From Nymphalis io (taxonomy: Eukaryota; Arthropoda; Insecta; Lepidoptera; Nymphalidae), in the NCBI RefSeq assembly GCF_905147045.1, contig NC_065890.1, positions 3,162,001-3,226,000 of the forward strand: 64,000 bases of DNA, given 5' to 3'. Each line of letters opens with the position of its first letter. The first letter of the stretch is position 1. The translations under genes were made by a program, and so were the position numbers. The notes beneath the pieces are model-generated. The model saw only the letters and a program-made list of their open reading frames with translations, had not been told where the DNA came from and did no database searches. Shown one piece after another: positions 36,701-49,700 of the stretch.

Positions 36701-39700
36701 TAATACATATTTATTGGAAAGAGAATCTTCACAACTTATATATAAGCGAAAATATTTAAGTCAATGGATGCTTGAAAAATATTCTAGAACGCGTTATCAA
36801 AGGATGGGCAATAAAAATAATTCCGTCCCAATAAATGACGAAAGGTTGAGAGCCACACAAGGTTCCGTTAAAGAGTAGATTGCTTTCTCTTGTAAAGGAG
36901 AAAACTACATATTTATGTACCAATCCAGCACATTTTCCACAAAGGTTTCGTTGGATATACAACAAATTCACGTATAAAAGGACAATATTTTGAAATCCTT
37001 CTCAGCCTTTTTGGAACCAAAACAAATAATATATTATAAAAAAGCACCATCTCCAAAAAAGTAATTTTTATTATATAAATTATAAACACGTTGAAAACTT
37101 AATATATAGGTAGGTTTTTATACGTTAACACTTTTTAAGTGTTTTTTTTACTATTTAAGTTATTCACTGCAAATGTGTATACTGTATTAGTTTTCGCCCG
37201 CGTATTAAGAGGAAAGGGGCAGGTTTTAGGTAAAAAAAATAGCCAATTTCCTTTCTTGGGGGTCAAGCTTACTTCATACCAAATTTCATTAAACCCGGTT
37301 CAGCGGTTCAGCCGTGAAAGCGTAACACGAGTTACTTTCAAATTTATTAGTATATTTATTTTATTTTATTTTATAAATAAATTTCGTATCTTTAATGGAA
37401 ACATAAAAAGTTTAATTACTAAACTTACTTAGTACTGTAGTATTCCGGTTTGAAGGGCGAGTGAGTCAGTATAACTACAGGCAAAAGGAACATATATTGG
37501 TCCCCGAGATGGCGCTTTGGCAATGGAAAGGATGGTTCATATTTCTTATAGTTCCAATATCTATGGGCACTGGTACTTTACATAAGGTGGCTTATTTTCC
37601 AGTTTGCCAAACTATTTTCAATAAATATATAAGTACAAAATTTTATGTCACCAGCATCAAAAACTTATGCAAAATTTATCCCAATCGATTGGGTCGAATG
37701 CGTTCAATATTGCAAGATTCGACACACAGTTACATAAATTGTATCTGTTAAAAACTACACTAACAAACGAGGGGGACTTTTAATGCCTCAAAAACAAATA
37801 CAAAACGAATACACATAAAACGTATATCAGAACATGAAATGCATTAGAAGCTTTTAGTATATACCATTATTTTATATGTATCTGCGCTTCTCAGTTTAAT
37901 CCGCTTTAAATTTAGACTATTGACGGGACAAACGTAAATTTCTCGCTCTCGTTTTGTTTTATAATGAAGCATAAGCATCCTAACGGAAACGATAGAGTAT
38001 TGTTCAACATTTTTTTTTACGTTTTATCGAATACTTTAACTGAATCAAGTTCCACTAACAAAGTTCGAGTTAAGTCTATACAGCGATGAAAGAGCTAGTT
38101 GTAAGGTCAATTAGGAAACAGACGCGGAGCGCTGTTAGAGATAATGCACTTTAGATTCACTTGTATCGATAAAGGGACACGACAAACCGATTTTCTAAGT
38201 TACTTTCACGCACTTTTCTCACTAATACCTACCTCACTAATATTTAATGTGCAAAAGTTTTGATATTTGTTACTGAATCACATTTATTGACATTTTATTG
38301 TATTATCATAACATTGACGGGCCGGTTAGCGTAGCCTTTCACGCCGAAGGTTGTGGGTTCGATTCTCGCCCAGGACTGACATTTGTGTGTATGAAAATGT
38401 ATGTTTGTCCTGAGTCTGGGTGTAAATATCTATATAAGTATGTATTTACAAAACAAAAGTAGTATATGTAGTATATCAGTTGTCTGGTTTCCATAGTACA
38501 AGCTCTGCTTAGTTTAGTTTGGGACCAGATGGCCGTGTGTGAATAATGTCCCAGGACATTATTTAGAATATTTATTATTATTCATTTGTCGGATTATAAT
38601 AAGTATAGAAATCTATTACGTCATGATAATAGGTCGGTCGTCGTGGAATTACCAATGAATATATACAACCCTATAAAAATCGTTTATCTGATTAACTATT
38701 GACACACACCCAAAACTATTGAGCCTAGAATGATAAAATTTGTTATATAGATTTATATTATAACGTGAGCATCCGCCAAGATTGGATTATTAGAACGCGT
38801 GAATCTTAAGCGATGATCGTGGGTTCAAACCCGGGCAAGCACCACTGAATTTTCATGTGCTTAATTTGTGATTATAATTCATCTCGTGCTTTACGGTGAA
38901 GGAAAACATCGTGAGGAAACCTGCATGTGTCTAATTTCACTGAAGTTCTGCCACATGTGAATTCTACCAACCCGCATTGGAGCAGCGTGGTGGAATAAGC
39001 TCCAAACCTTCTCCTCAAAAAGAGGAGAGGAGGCCTTTAGCCCAGCAGTGGGACATTCACAGGCTGTTACGGTACGGTTATAAAAATCGTTTATCTGATT
39101 AACTATTGACACACACCCAAAACTATTGAGCCTAGAATGATAAAATTTGTTATATAGATTTATATTATAACGTGAGCATCCGCCAAGATTGGATTATTGG
39201 AAATTTCAACTTTAATAGGGGAAATGAGGGGGGTAATTTTTTGTATGATTTTTACCCGGTTGGGGCAGGCATCTAGTATAATATAAACATATAAATTGCT
39301 GTTTTCTTATGTAGAATAATATCAAAGTATAATAGATTAAAATTGTATTTATATTTAAAATGAATATCAGCGAGCGTCCGTGCCCTGCGAAGCCAAACAA
39401 GCGTGTCACAATCAATGCTAATGGTTAGACTTCCTGTCGCATACACGTGACCTTTATAAAATTTATTTATATATACACTAACTATACAATTGAAATATTT
39501 AGATTATTATTTTTACTAGGTAAGGTATTGTGAATGATCGATAACCACCACTAAGGGTGCCAAGGTCAGCCACTATTTACAGATACAATGTGAAAATTAG
39601 TCAGCCAGTGTAAATGAAGGCACAATCTAGTAAATATTTTGGCTGGTGACACATTGACGGTGTATGGAATTGTTTATCCTTATTACAATGCAAATATCTA

Positions 39701-40633
39701 AAGAGAGTGAAAGCGATCACTTAACAATACTTATCAGGTGGCACTTCGGACGTTTTTCTTCCTACTATAATAACAGAACAAAAATAAAATTTAACAAGAA
39801 CTAGTAAATAATACAGAAAGAAAAAAAAAACATCTTATTACAAAAGTGCTTATTATTAATAAAGAGAAGACGAGAGAAAGAACCACAGAAATAGTGTCGA
39901 AAATGACATGTGCAAGAAAGAAGGAACTAGTCTCCAAGATATATCTAAGATTCATGAAAGAAAAACATCGACTACCAATAAATGGGATACTTTAATTTCA
40001 TAACCCATCCCAAAATTTAGGTCGACAACAAAAAAGACTATTGAATGATATAACAATAATATTATAATAATAAAATTCAGAATTTTTTCTGACAAATTAA
40101 AAGCGGAAACTGACGTAAAATATTGAATTTGGCAGGCGGTGCAAATTATCGTTTCTTATTGCAAATCATAACTTTATACCATTTGCTGTCAAAGAACTCG
40201 GTTCTATGAGTTATATTTCTAAAAGCAAACTTAATAGATGTCACTCTACTGGTGACAGGTGGTCTGCCTCATTTTTCAACCTAACAACGGAGTTATGATC
40301 AAACTCTGTCACTCCAATTTTTTGTTACTCCGCTCCACTGATAGTCGAATTTTACTGGTGGTAGGGCTTTGTGCAAGCTCGTCTGGGTAGGTACCACCCA
40401 CTCATCAGATATTCTACCGCAAAACAGCAATACTTGATATTGTTGTGTTCCGGTTTGAAGGGTGAGTGAGCCAGTGTAATTACAGGCACAAGGGACATAA
40501 AATCTTAGTTCCCAAGGTTGGTGGCGCATTGGATATGTAAGCGATGGTTGACATTTCTTACAATGCCAATGTCAAAGAGCGTTGGTGACCACTTACCATC
40601 AGGTGGCCCATATGCTCGTCCGCCTTCCTTTTC

Positions 40634-40715
<82 letters not shown>

Positions 40716-43700
40716 ATAATAATTTTATTGTATAAGTATTAATATACTGTTACGAAAAATTCATTTTATATTTACTTTTTCTGTAGTCTAGGTTCACCTT
40801 GATGCTAGAAGATCTTTGTCTAAGCCCAAGAAACAACTTATCTCATTGTAACGTATGATATATAATTGTATGAAGTAATATGAGTAGATTTTTGTAACAT
40901 CATATATGTTACAAAAATCTCAAAGGAAATTCGATTTTTAAAATATCTGAGAGAGACGATCATTGTCATCAGTTGCTTGCACTTATGCCTTTTTGGAATC
41001 GCCACCGTATGCATCGAAAGGTTTTCTGAGGTGTTGGTTCCCTCACTATACGGGTGATTTAGCTGCTTACGTACTCAGTGGATGCGCTTAATAATAATTC
41101 CCTCAGGCTCAGCAACACTAACGGGTTGAGATGATATAGCTTTATTCTGCTCTGCTTTAACAACACGGAATACAAAGATAGGTGTTCAATATTACTCACC
41201 GTTTCCTGTACTTGTATATGATGAGCACGATGAATGCATTGCCAATGAACAGCGCCGCTATAAGCAGCGACGGGATCACGATATCTGAAAAAAAAGAATA
41301 TTTATAATAAAATTGAATTGTGTGTGTGTGTGTTTTGAATATGAAGTAATCGGCAGATCCCGATTTCTAATTTAAAATAAAGATAAGTTTAATAGTTCAC
41401 AATAGTAACTTACATAATACGATTAGAAAATGGTCAAATCCATAGAATGCGACGGTAGGACTTCAACAAGGATAAACCAAACAATAAGTTTGTAATGATA
41501 TTTGAGCCGTTAATTATATTATGTGACAAAAAAATAACTGATAAATCAGCGTTACCTAGCCAGATGATAATTTTAAATGTAATAGTTCTACAAAAAATCT
41601 ACCAAAAACCTAAATTACTTTAATTTGATAATAGAAATTACTACTAACAACAAATTTATGCTTCAACATTTTCTTGTTATGAAGTCATATTCAACTACGA
41701 ATATCGCTTGAGTGAACATCGGTTTCAACTTTGATATTGTGTTTGAGTAATTGTAGAAACAATTAGAAGCTTAGTTACGACTCTGTTAGTTAGCAATGCT
41801 CAATTTTATGCACTATTTAGTCAGTGGTAGCTTATCTTTTCTAATCGTTACTATAATCATCAATTCGAACATCTAAAAGTGCTCAATTTTAAAGTAAAAC
41901 GAATTTTAGGATCATTTGATTGTTATAATGTTTTTAACCTAATAAATAGTATTTAATTTTTTTTTTAATATATTCCAATTTGTAATTGTATAGATTCGTG
42001 GATATGCCATTTTCATTTTGATTCGAGCAATAAATGTAACGCACTGCATTCGTCTTTTCTGTTATATTCGTTTAATATTCGTATTTGAGTTTTTTTGTAT
42101 CTTCTATTATCGACGGACGTAACTATTTTAAATCAATGTTACCCAGATTTGTATAAACGAATTATCTTACCCTGATTACATCACAGCATCAACAACTACA
42201 CACTAAAATCATTATCTATATTTATAACAGACCATATCTGCATCCTAAAATAATACTGTAATTTAAATGTATTTAATTATGGGAGTTGATGACTCCAAAT
42301 GGCAACTGTTCATTTAGAATGGTAAACAAAATCGGGCACAAGCTATTTCAGTCACTCGTCAAACGTAAAAGGATAGTTGTTTAAAGCCCGGTAACTATAT
42401 TCAAAAAACATACTTTTTCGCTTACGGATAGTAGAATTGTCTACGAGGCGTAATACAAAAACCTAAAATTACTTGCTACTTAGTACTTAAAGATAAGACT
42501 GCGCGTTTCAATAAAAAATGGAAACGTGAAATTGAAAAGTGTACTATAACGTTTTAATGTTTAAGACATTTATTTTCTAAAAAAGAACAAAGTCCACTTA
42601 AATTTAGGAAATAACATTAAATATAAAGTATTATAACATACAATAATACAACAACAGCCTGTAAATGTCCCAATGCTGGACTAAGGTCTCCTCTCCCTTT
42701 TGAGGAGAAGGTAGAATACACGTGGCAGAATTTCAAAGAAATACGACACATGCAGGTTTCCTCACGATGTTTTCCTTCACCTTCAAGCACGAGATGAATT
42801 ATAAACATAAATTAAGCGCATGAAAATTCAGTGGTGTTTGCCCGGGTTTGAACCCATGATCATCGGTTAAGACTCACGCGTTCTAACCACTAGGCCATCT
42901 CGGCTTTCTAATGATAACATAACCTGCGATTAATAAAAAATCGTAATTACATACACATTGAAAATAATCTCGTCAAATGATTAACCAAGCAAACACATAT
43001 GATTAACAATCACAACCAAACATAATCGATATGCCTCTGTCCGTCTGTCTGAATATTTCGTATTTTCATAGCAAAAACAACAATTAACTGATAAGCATTG
43101 TACGAAAAATTACCAGAAAACTATATATCGGTTGGTGCAAGATTATTTTGGAAAGAAATTCAAATTTTCTAGTTAAAATTTAAAGAGGAAATACTTGAAA
43201 TCTGAAATAGATAGTAAATCTATTCCAGTATCAGGTGGACAATCAGGTCAAAGTTACCGGAATTTCGAATCCTTTGAAGATATAATTCTCGGAGCTGAAT
43301 ACAATTCTCAATGCGGCTATTAGGGATTCCAACTCGTTTCCTCGTCTCCGTAATTTGCATAAATACCAACCCTTTCCTGAGATCCAACTAGCTTTTAACG
43401 GACTGTTTAATTGTTCATGATACACTTGATAAGATCTCCGTTATAATAGAAGGAATTTTAAATGTTCATCGAAGATTACGATACAATTTTTAGATAAAAA
43501 AATGTCGGGTATATTTATTCAAAGAATATTTATAGTCATAATTATTATAGTTAACTCTAAAATATTGGTATTGACTAACGACTTTTAAAGTAAACTCAGG
43601 GGTCAGAGGGCCGTGCCGATATTATTATTATATTATTATTATTAATCCTATATGTCACATAAGCTTGCTTGGCTGGCTTCGAATAAGGATAAGGGATAGG

Positions 43701-46700
43701 AGGGAAAATGTATGTAATAAATGTATGTATGTCTTTATTGATTTCACATTCGAACAAGAAAACACAGCATTTTTTAACTAATAACAACGTTTCTAAATAA
43801 GGCTGTAAGTGTTCCAATAAAAAATGTAAACATCAATTACACATTCCCACTATCGGTAAGCAAAACGCATCGTTTTTTTTAAATATAGCAGCCGTTATAA
43901 ATAAAATATAGAATATAGTGACTGGGCTTTACATGCGACTTCGAAATTTACGAATTACACCTCGTAGCCAATCCTACTATCCGTAAGCAAAGCGTCAATC
44001 ATTTCATAAACAAATAATCTTCGGTATTTTGTATTGTGTTACTGGTGATTTGTGTAAGCGTCTAAGTAGGTACCACCCACTCATCAGATATTCTACCGCA
44101 AAACAGTACTTGGTATTGTTGTGTACTATGCGTAAGATGTTATGTCTCTTGTACACTGGCAATTACAGGCACAAGAGACATAACATCTTAGTTCCCAAAT
44201 TTGGTGGCGCATTGGTGATGTAAGCGATGGTTAACATTAATTACAATGCCAATATCTATGGGCGTTGGTGACCATTTACCATCAGGTGGCCCATATGCTC
44301 GTCCGCCTTCCAATTCTATAAAAAATATATGTATTATTACAATATATTAGTCTTCTTTGGCGACGACCTCACAGACGATAATTGTGCACAAATGTATGAG
44401 CAAAGAGTAAATAGAACGGCATTCCAACACGGACTGAAGGAGATCAAACGCGGGACGTGTATTACGTGCTTCCTGTATAGGGGATGTGTAACATTGCGTC
44501 GTACCTTCGAGCTGCAATACTTGACAGGAAATTCCAATAACTATTACAGCTACGATTCGAAACGGGAATCTCATTATCACCACCAGTACTACTGGCACAT
44601 CAAGCCACTATACAAACGTCGAAATTAAATATATTTTATTTTGTTATGTATTCACCAATCACTTTCTTAAGAATATTTTATGTATATTTAAACATAATAA
44701 GTGTTGCAATGGAAAGCTTATCTGTGTAAGATATTTCTTCCAGCCACCCAGAGTGTGATTAATGTGTTTGCAAATATATCGATATATGTATGTACCATCA
44801 AAATTTACATATACAAATAAATAAATTAAGTGTCTGTTTGCGAGTTCAAAAAGACTGCCTCTTTTTAGTTAATATGTTTATTTGCGACTTACCAGTTTTT
44901 TTTACAGTTAGGCGGACGGTCAAATGAGCCACCTGCTGATAAATGATCCACCGCCCATAGACATTAGCACAGTAAGTACTATTAACCATTTCTTTCATCG
45001 CCAACACACCATCAGCCTTGAGAACTGAGTTATTATGTCCCACGTACCTGTAGTTACACTGGCTAACTCACCCTTCAAACCGGAACACAACAGTACTAAG
45101 TATATTATTAGCATGTTGTTAGTGAATATTTGATGAGTGGTACCCAGACGAGTTTGAACAAAGCTGTACCACCAAGTGAAATTCAAATAGGCGTTATTTA
45201 AGCCAAAATGGCAGATTTCGATGGATTCGTCTCTAACTTAATTCCACGCTGGCGATGCTCGGTTTTTGTTAGTAATAAATATAATTAAATAATTATAGTA
45301 GGTATAATTTAAACTCACCGACTATCATGTTGGCCTCGTTGTGCGGCAGTTTTGTATCTTTATCTGAACTCTCCGGCGCAGAATCGTTCCCGGCGACCTT
45401 TGAAGCCGCCTCTTCTATAACAAAGGTTTATTTTACTCAACACATTATATACGTAATCTATTTTAGTACACGGATATACTTTAAACTTTTTAATTTTATT
45501 TTAGTCAAATATTTAAAAATATGATTGAATTAAATAATTATACATAAATAAAATAAACTAAACACGTTGTCTTATTTTAATTGTAATTACACCGACTATT
45601 TAAAAAGTTAATTAAAACTTAACAGTGTGGAAGGTAAATAGAGTTTGAACACTAAAACTTTTCTTAGCTTAACATTAAATTAAGATTAATTTACTAAAAG
45701 CATCTTATACATAACATCTTTTTAAAAAAAACAACTACATATTACTTTTAATTTTTTTTTATAGAATAGGAAGGCGAACGAGCATATGGGCCACCTGATG
45801 GTAAGTGGTCACCAACGCCCTTAGACATTGGCATTCTAAGAAATGTCAACCATCGCTTACATAGCCAATGCGCCACCAACCTTGGGAACTAAGATTTTAT
45901 ATCCCTTGTGCCTGTAATTACCCTGGCTCACTAACCCTTCAAACCGGAACACATCAATATCAAGTACTGCTGTTTTGCGGTAGAATATCTGATGAGGGGG
46001 TGGTACCTACCCGGACGAGCTTGCACAAAGCCCTACCACAAATAAATTAACAAATATAATAATAATAATATATCCTGGGATATTACTCACACACGGCCAT
46101 CTGATCCCAATCTAAGCAGAGCTCGTGCTAGGAAAACTAGACAAGTGATATACAACTTTTTTTTGTAAATACATACTTATACAGATAATTACACCCACAC
46201 TCAGGACAAACAGACATGTTCATGCTCACAAATGTCTGTCCTGGGTGCGAATCGAACCCACAAACTTCGGCGTCAAAGGTAAGTATCTAACATCCACGCC
46301 AACCGGCCGGTCAAAAACATAAAGTTACTGAGAAATACAGCCACATTTATGCGAAAACGTTAATCAAAATTTCAACAAAAGAACAACCCTGTGCCAGAGT
46401 TTTTGTCTGATGTTGTATTTTACGTTTAATCGGAACTATTTCATTTTATGTTCAAATAAAAACGTTTTTCTTAATTCAAAAATTAATGTGTTTTTCTTTA
46501 ATAACATAATATGTAGCTCATGTTCATTAAATTATGTACATGTAACAAAAAATTAGTACAACCAAATTAAAAAAAAACATATACATACAACCGATTCACT
46601 TGGTTTACTATTAAATTTATATGAAAACATAAATCAATATAAGTCTAAGAATTGAATATAATGAGAATGTATTATTTACTTCGAAATCAACAATAATTAT

Positions 46701-49700
46701 ATGAAAGTAAGTTCTCGCTTTCATGCCTTAGCGGAATTTGCAGTATTTATTAATTATTTTGTTTGAACATGCACTTCAAAAGCCGAGATGGCCAATTAGC
46801 TGGAACGCGTGAATTCTCATCGAAGATTGCTGGTTCAAACTCGGGTTAGTTTCGTTGAATTATCATGCGCTTAATATTTTAATAATTCATCATTTGCTTT
46901 TTGGAAACCTATAAATCGTCATAATATGTATAATCTTATTAATTCTATTATAAATGAGAGAAAATCAGTGTTGAGATCTTTGTTACTCAATTTTGCTCGA
47001 ATTACAGGACAATTGAAAAAAATATTTTAACTATTCATAAAAATGCTAAATTATTATAACGTTATATACGCCGAGCGAAGAAGACAGAAACCGCTACGAG
47101 TTTTATTTGTTAATGTGTCCTAACATTACATTTTCATCTCAAGTGTAGTATAGTGTCATTATTAAGTACATTTATTGTAAATGCCTGAAATTACTTTTCA
47201 ATTATCGTTTTGTTTTTGTGAATATGCCATAAGTGTTGCTCATATAAATGAATAGGATTGTTGGAATATGTCATTGTATAAACAAAACAGTTTTATAATT
47301 TATGTTGCGTACTTGCCACTAGTTGGCAACACTGAATTTTTGAAATTTGTCTACAATAAATAAATAATCTCTGCCTCTTAAACCCTAATGGTGTATCGGT
47401 TAGCGTGTATTGTGTCTACAGAAATATATCACATTGTAATATGGGAATCCTAGTTTCTTGTTGCCTTAAACCCAATATATTAATAATATTAATAAAACCT
47501 TTATGTAGCAAATATTAAGCAGGACCCAATATAATAGCAATACTAATAAAACAATAAACAATTTCAACGTGAGCGATACAAATTTATTTTCTAACCCCAA
47601 GAGATGACCCGCAGCTGAACGATGTAATTTAGCTCAGCACGCATCGGGGAATTAAGAGAAATCAATCTTGGTTGATGGAAGAATACGATTTTGTTTTAAC
47701 CAATGAATAAAGCTTACGATTTAAAAACCAATGGCAGTGCTTAATTTTATGTTATCAAAATATTAAGAATAACAGAAGGACAAATGAGGATACGGCTGTA
47801 ACTTGAGACTGTTGTATAGTATATAAAGCACCAAAATTTATATCATATATTTGATAAAGATTTGTAGTATCTGCCTCTATCGTACAGACATACTCAGCAT
47901 TATCGATTTACCAAAACAATTATTCAAAGACGAATCCATGTCTATGTTTAATCTAAATCTTTATCTTCAATAAGCTTCTACTATAACTCTGGCACAGATT
48001 CAAGTACCAGTCTTTCTTAAATAAAAAAAATAGCAAACCTTTGCTATTTTTTTTTCTTCTTCATCAAGCCATGGCTTGTCCACACACACCACATAATAAT
48101 GGTCAATCATACAGTACAGTATAGTAACAGCCTGTGAAAGTCCCTCTGCTGGGCTAAGGCTTCCTCTCCTTTTTTGAAAAGGTTTGGAGTTTATTCCACC
48201 ACGCTACTCCAATGCGGGTTGGTAAAATACACATGTGGCATAATTTCAGTGAAATATAACACATGCAGGTTTCCTCGTGATGTTTTCCTTCACCGTCAAG
48301 CACGAGATGAATTATGAACACAAATTAAGCACATGAAAATTCAGTGGTACTTGCCCGGGTTTGAACTCACGATCATCGGTTAAGATTCACGCGTTCTAAC
48401 CATCTCAGATTTTTCACTTCACTTTTATTCTCGGCTCGGTCACTCATAGCTACTTCATTAAAACAGTTTCTTGAAAGGCGAATCGATTGATTCATCAAAG
48501 GTCGTCGTCTACTTGTACAAGATTATCATGTAAGTATAGCATGTGGTCCCTTTCCTCAGGTGCCGCATAAGCCACGCTATAGATCCGTGTTACGAGCGGT
48601 AAATTAAGTTATATTTGGCTATCTTTTTTACCAGGTAATAATGTACTCAGCGTTATGTATCAGTCATATTGTCCATCGTTACAACTAATTTTTAGTCATT
48701 TTATTCTAATACTAATTTCTCTTGGAAGTATTTTCAGTGGCGCCTGAGTGGCAGCTGACAATAATATTAAATTAAAGATACTAAATACCACACAATATCT
48801 GGCAAAGCCCACACATCACTCTGTCTACCACAAAATATGAATACTTTGTATTGCTGTGTTCCGGTTTGAAGGATACGTAAATCAGTACATTCGCGAGGTA
48901 ATATGGAGATTTGTACTTCTTGTAGTGCTTATGTGTTTGGGCAATGTTTAGACAATTACTCAGTCTCGGTAAAGCGACTTGCTAGTCTGCATTTTAAAAA
49001 AATATTATAAACAATATATAAAATATCGTTGTTAAAGCAATATCAATTATCACATGCATAACAGGCAAATCAATTAGGAAGGTAAAATATATCCATTAAA
49101 TAAGTAAAGAAATATTACAGTTTTTTTTTATTTAGTCAAAGAATATCCCACTTGAATAATTAAATACTAATTTTGTATGAATTTTCGGAAAAAGTACATT
49201 AAAACAAAAGGTCAACTTGTACTGGTAATAGTAATACTTAGTCCTACGAAAATGGTATCCAGACGTTGTTAATACATCACAATGTTGCCTTCGTCACTCG
49301 ATGTTCGTCCTAAGATATTAAAGTGACCCTCGAGACTAACTTCGAACCTTGGAAATTAACTAGCATCTCCCTTTTATAATCAAATCATAAGCTGTCCCTT
49401 TTGTTACGTATGAAGTTGTCAAACTTCACATGTTACCGAAGTTTGTGTATCTTACAATGAATTAGACTTGGTGAACAATTATCAAGGTTGTCTAGAAAAT
49501 GGTGATGATTTTTTAATTTTTATTTTAGTATATTTTTATATGAAACATCTATTGGCGAAACTGACTTGTATGTCGTAATAACAAACAGCATGACGCTTTC
49601 TTATGTCGTCATTTCCACGCTGTCGCCGCTTTCTACTCCCTTATGTGCGTGGCGCGTGTACTATTTACTTGGTCTCTATATATTTTTACACCGGCTCACT

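Noticed and set aside
40518..40742. Open frame with a long lysine run
   Set aside because: The lysines are the translated A77 tail of a family D copy.
44347..44598. Minus-strand frame with a signal-peptide-like start (MRFPFRIVAVIVIGISCQVL)
   Set aside because: It overlaps the plus-strand candidate exon. Composition and downstream AATAAA favour the plus strand, though this is not settled.
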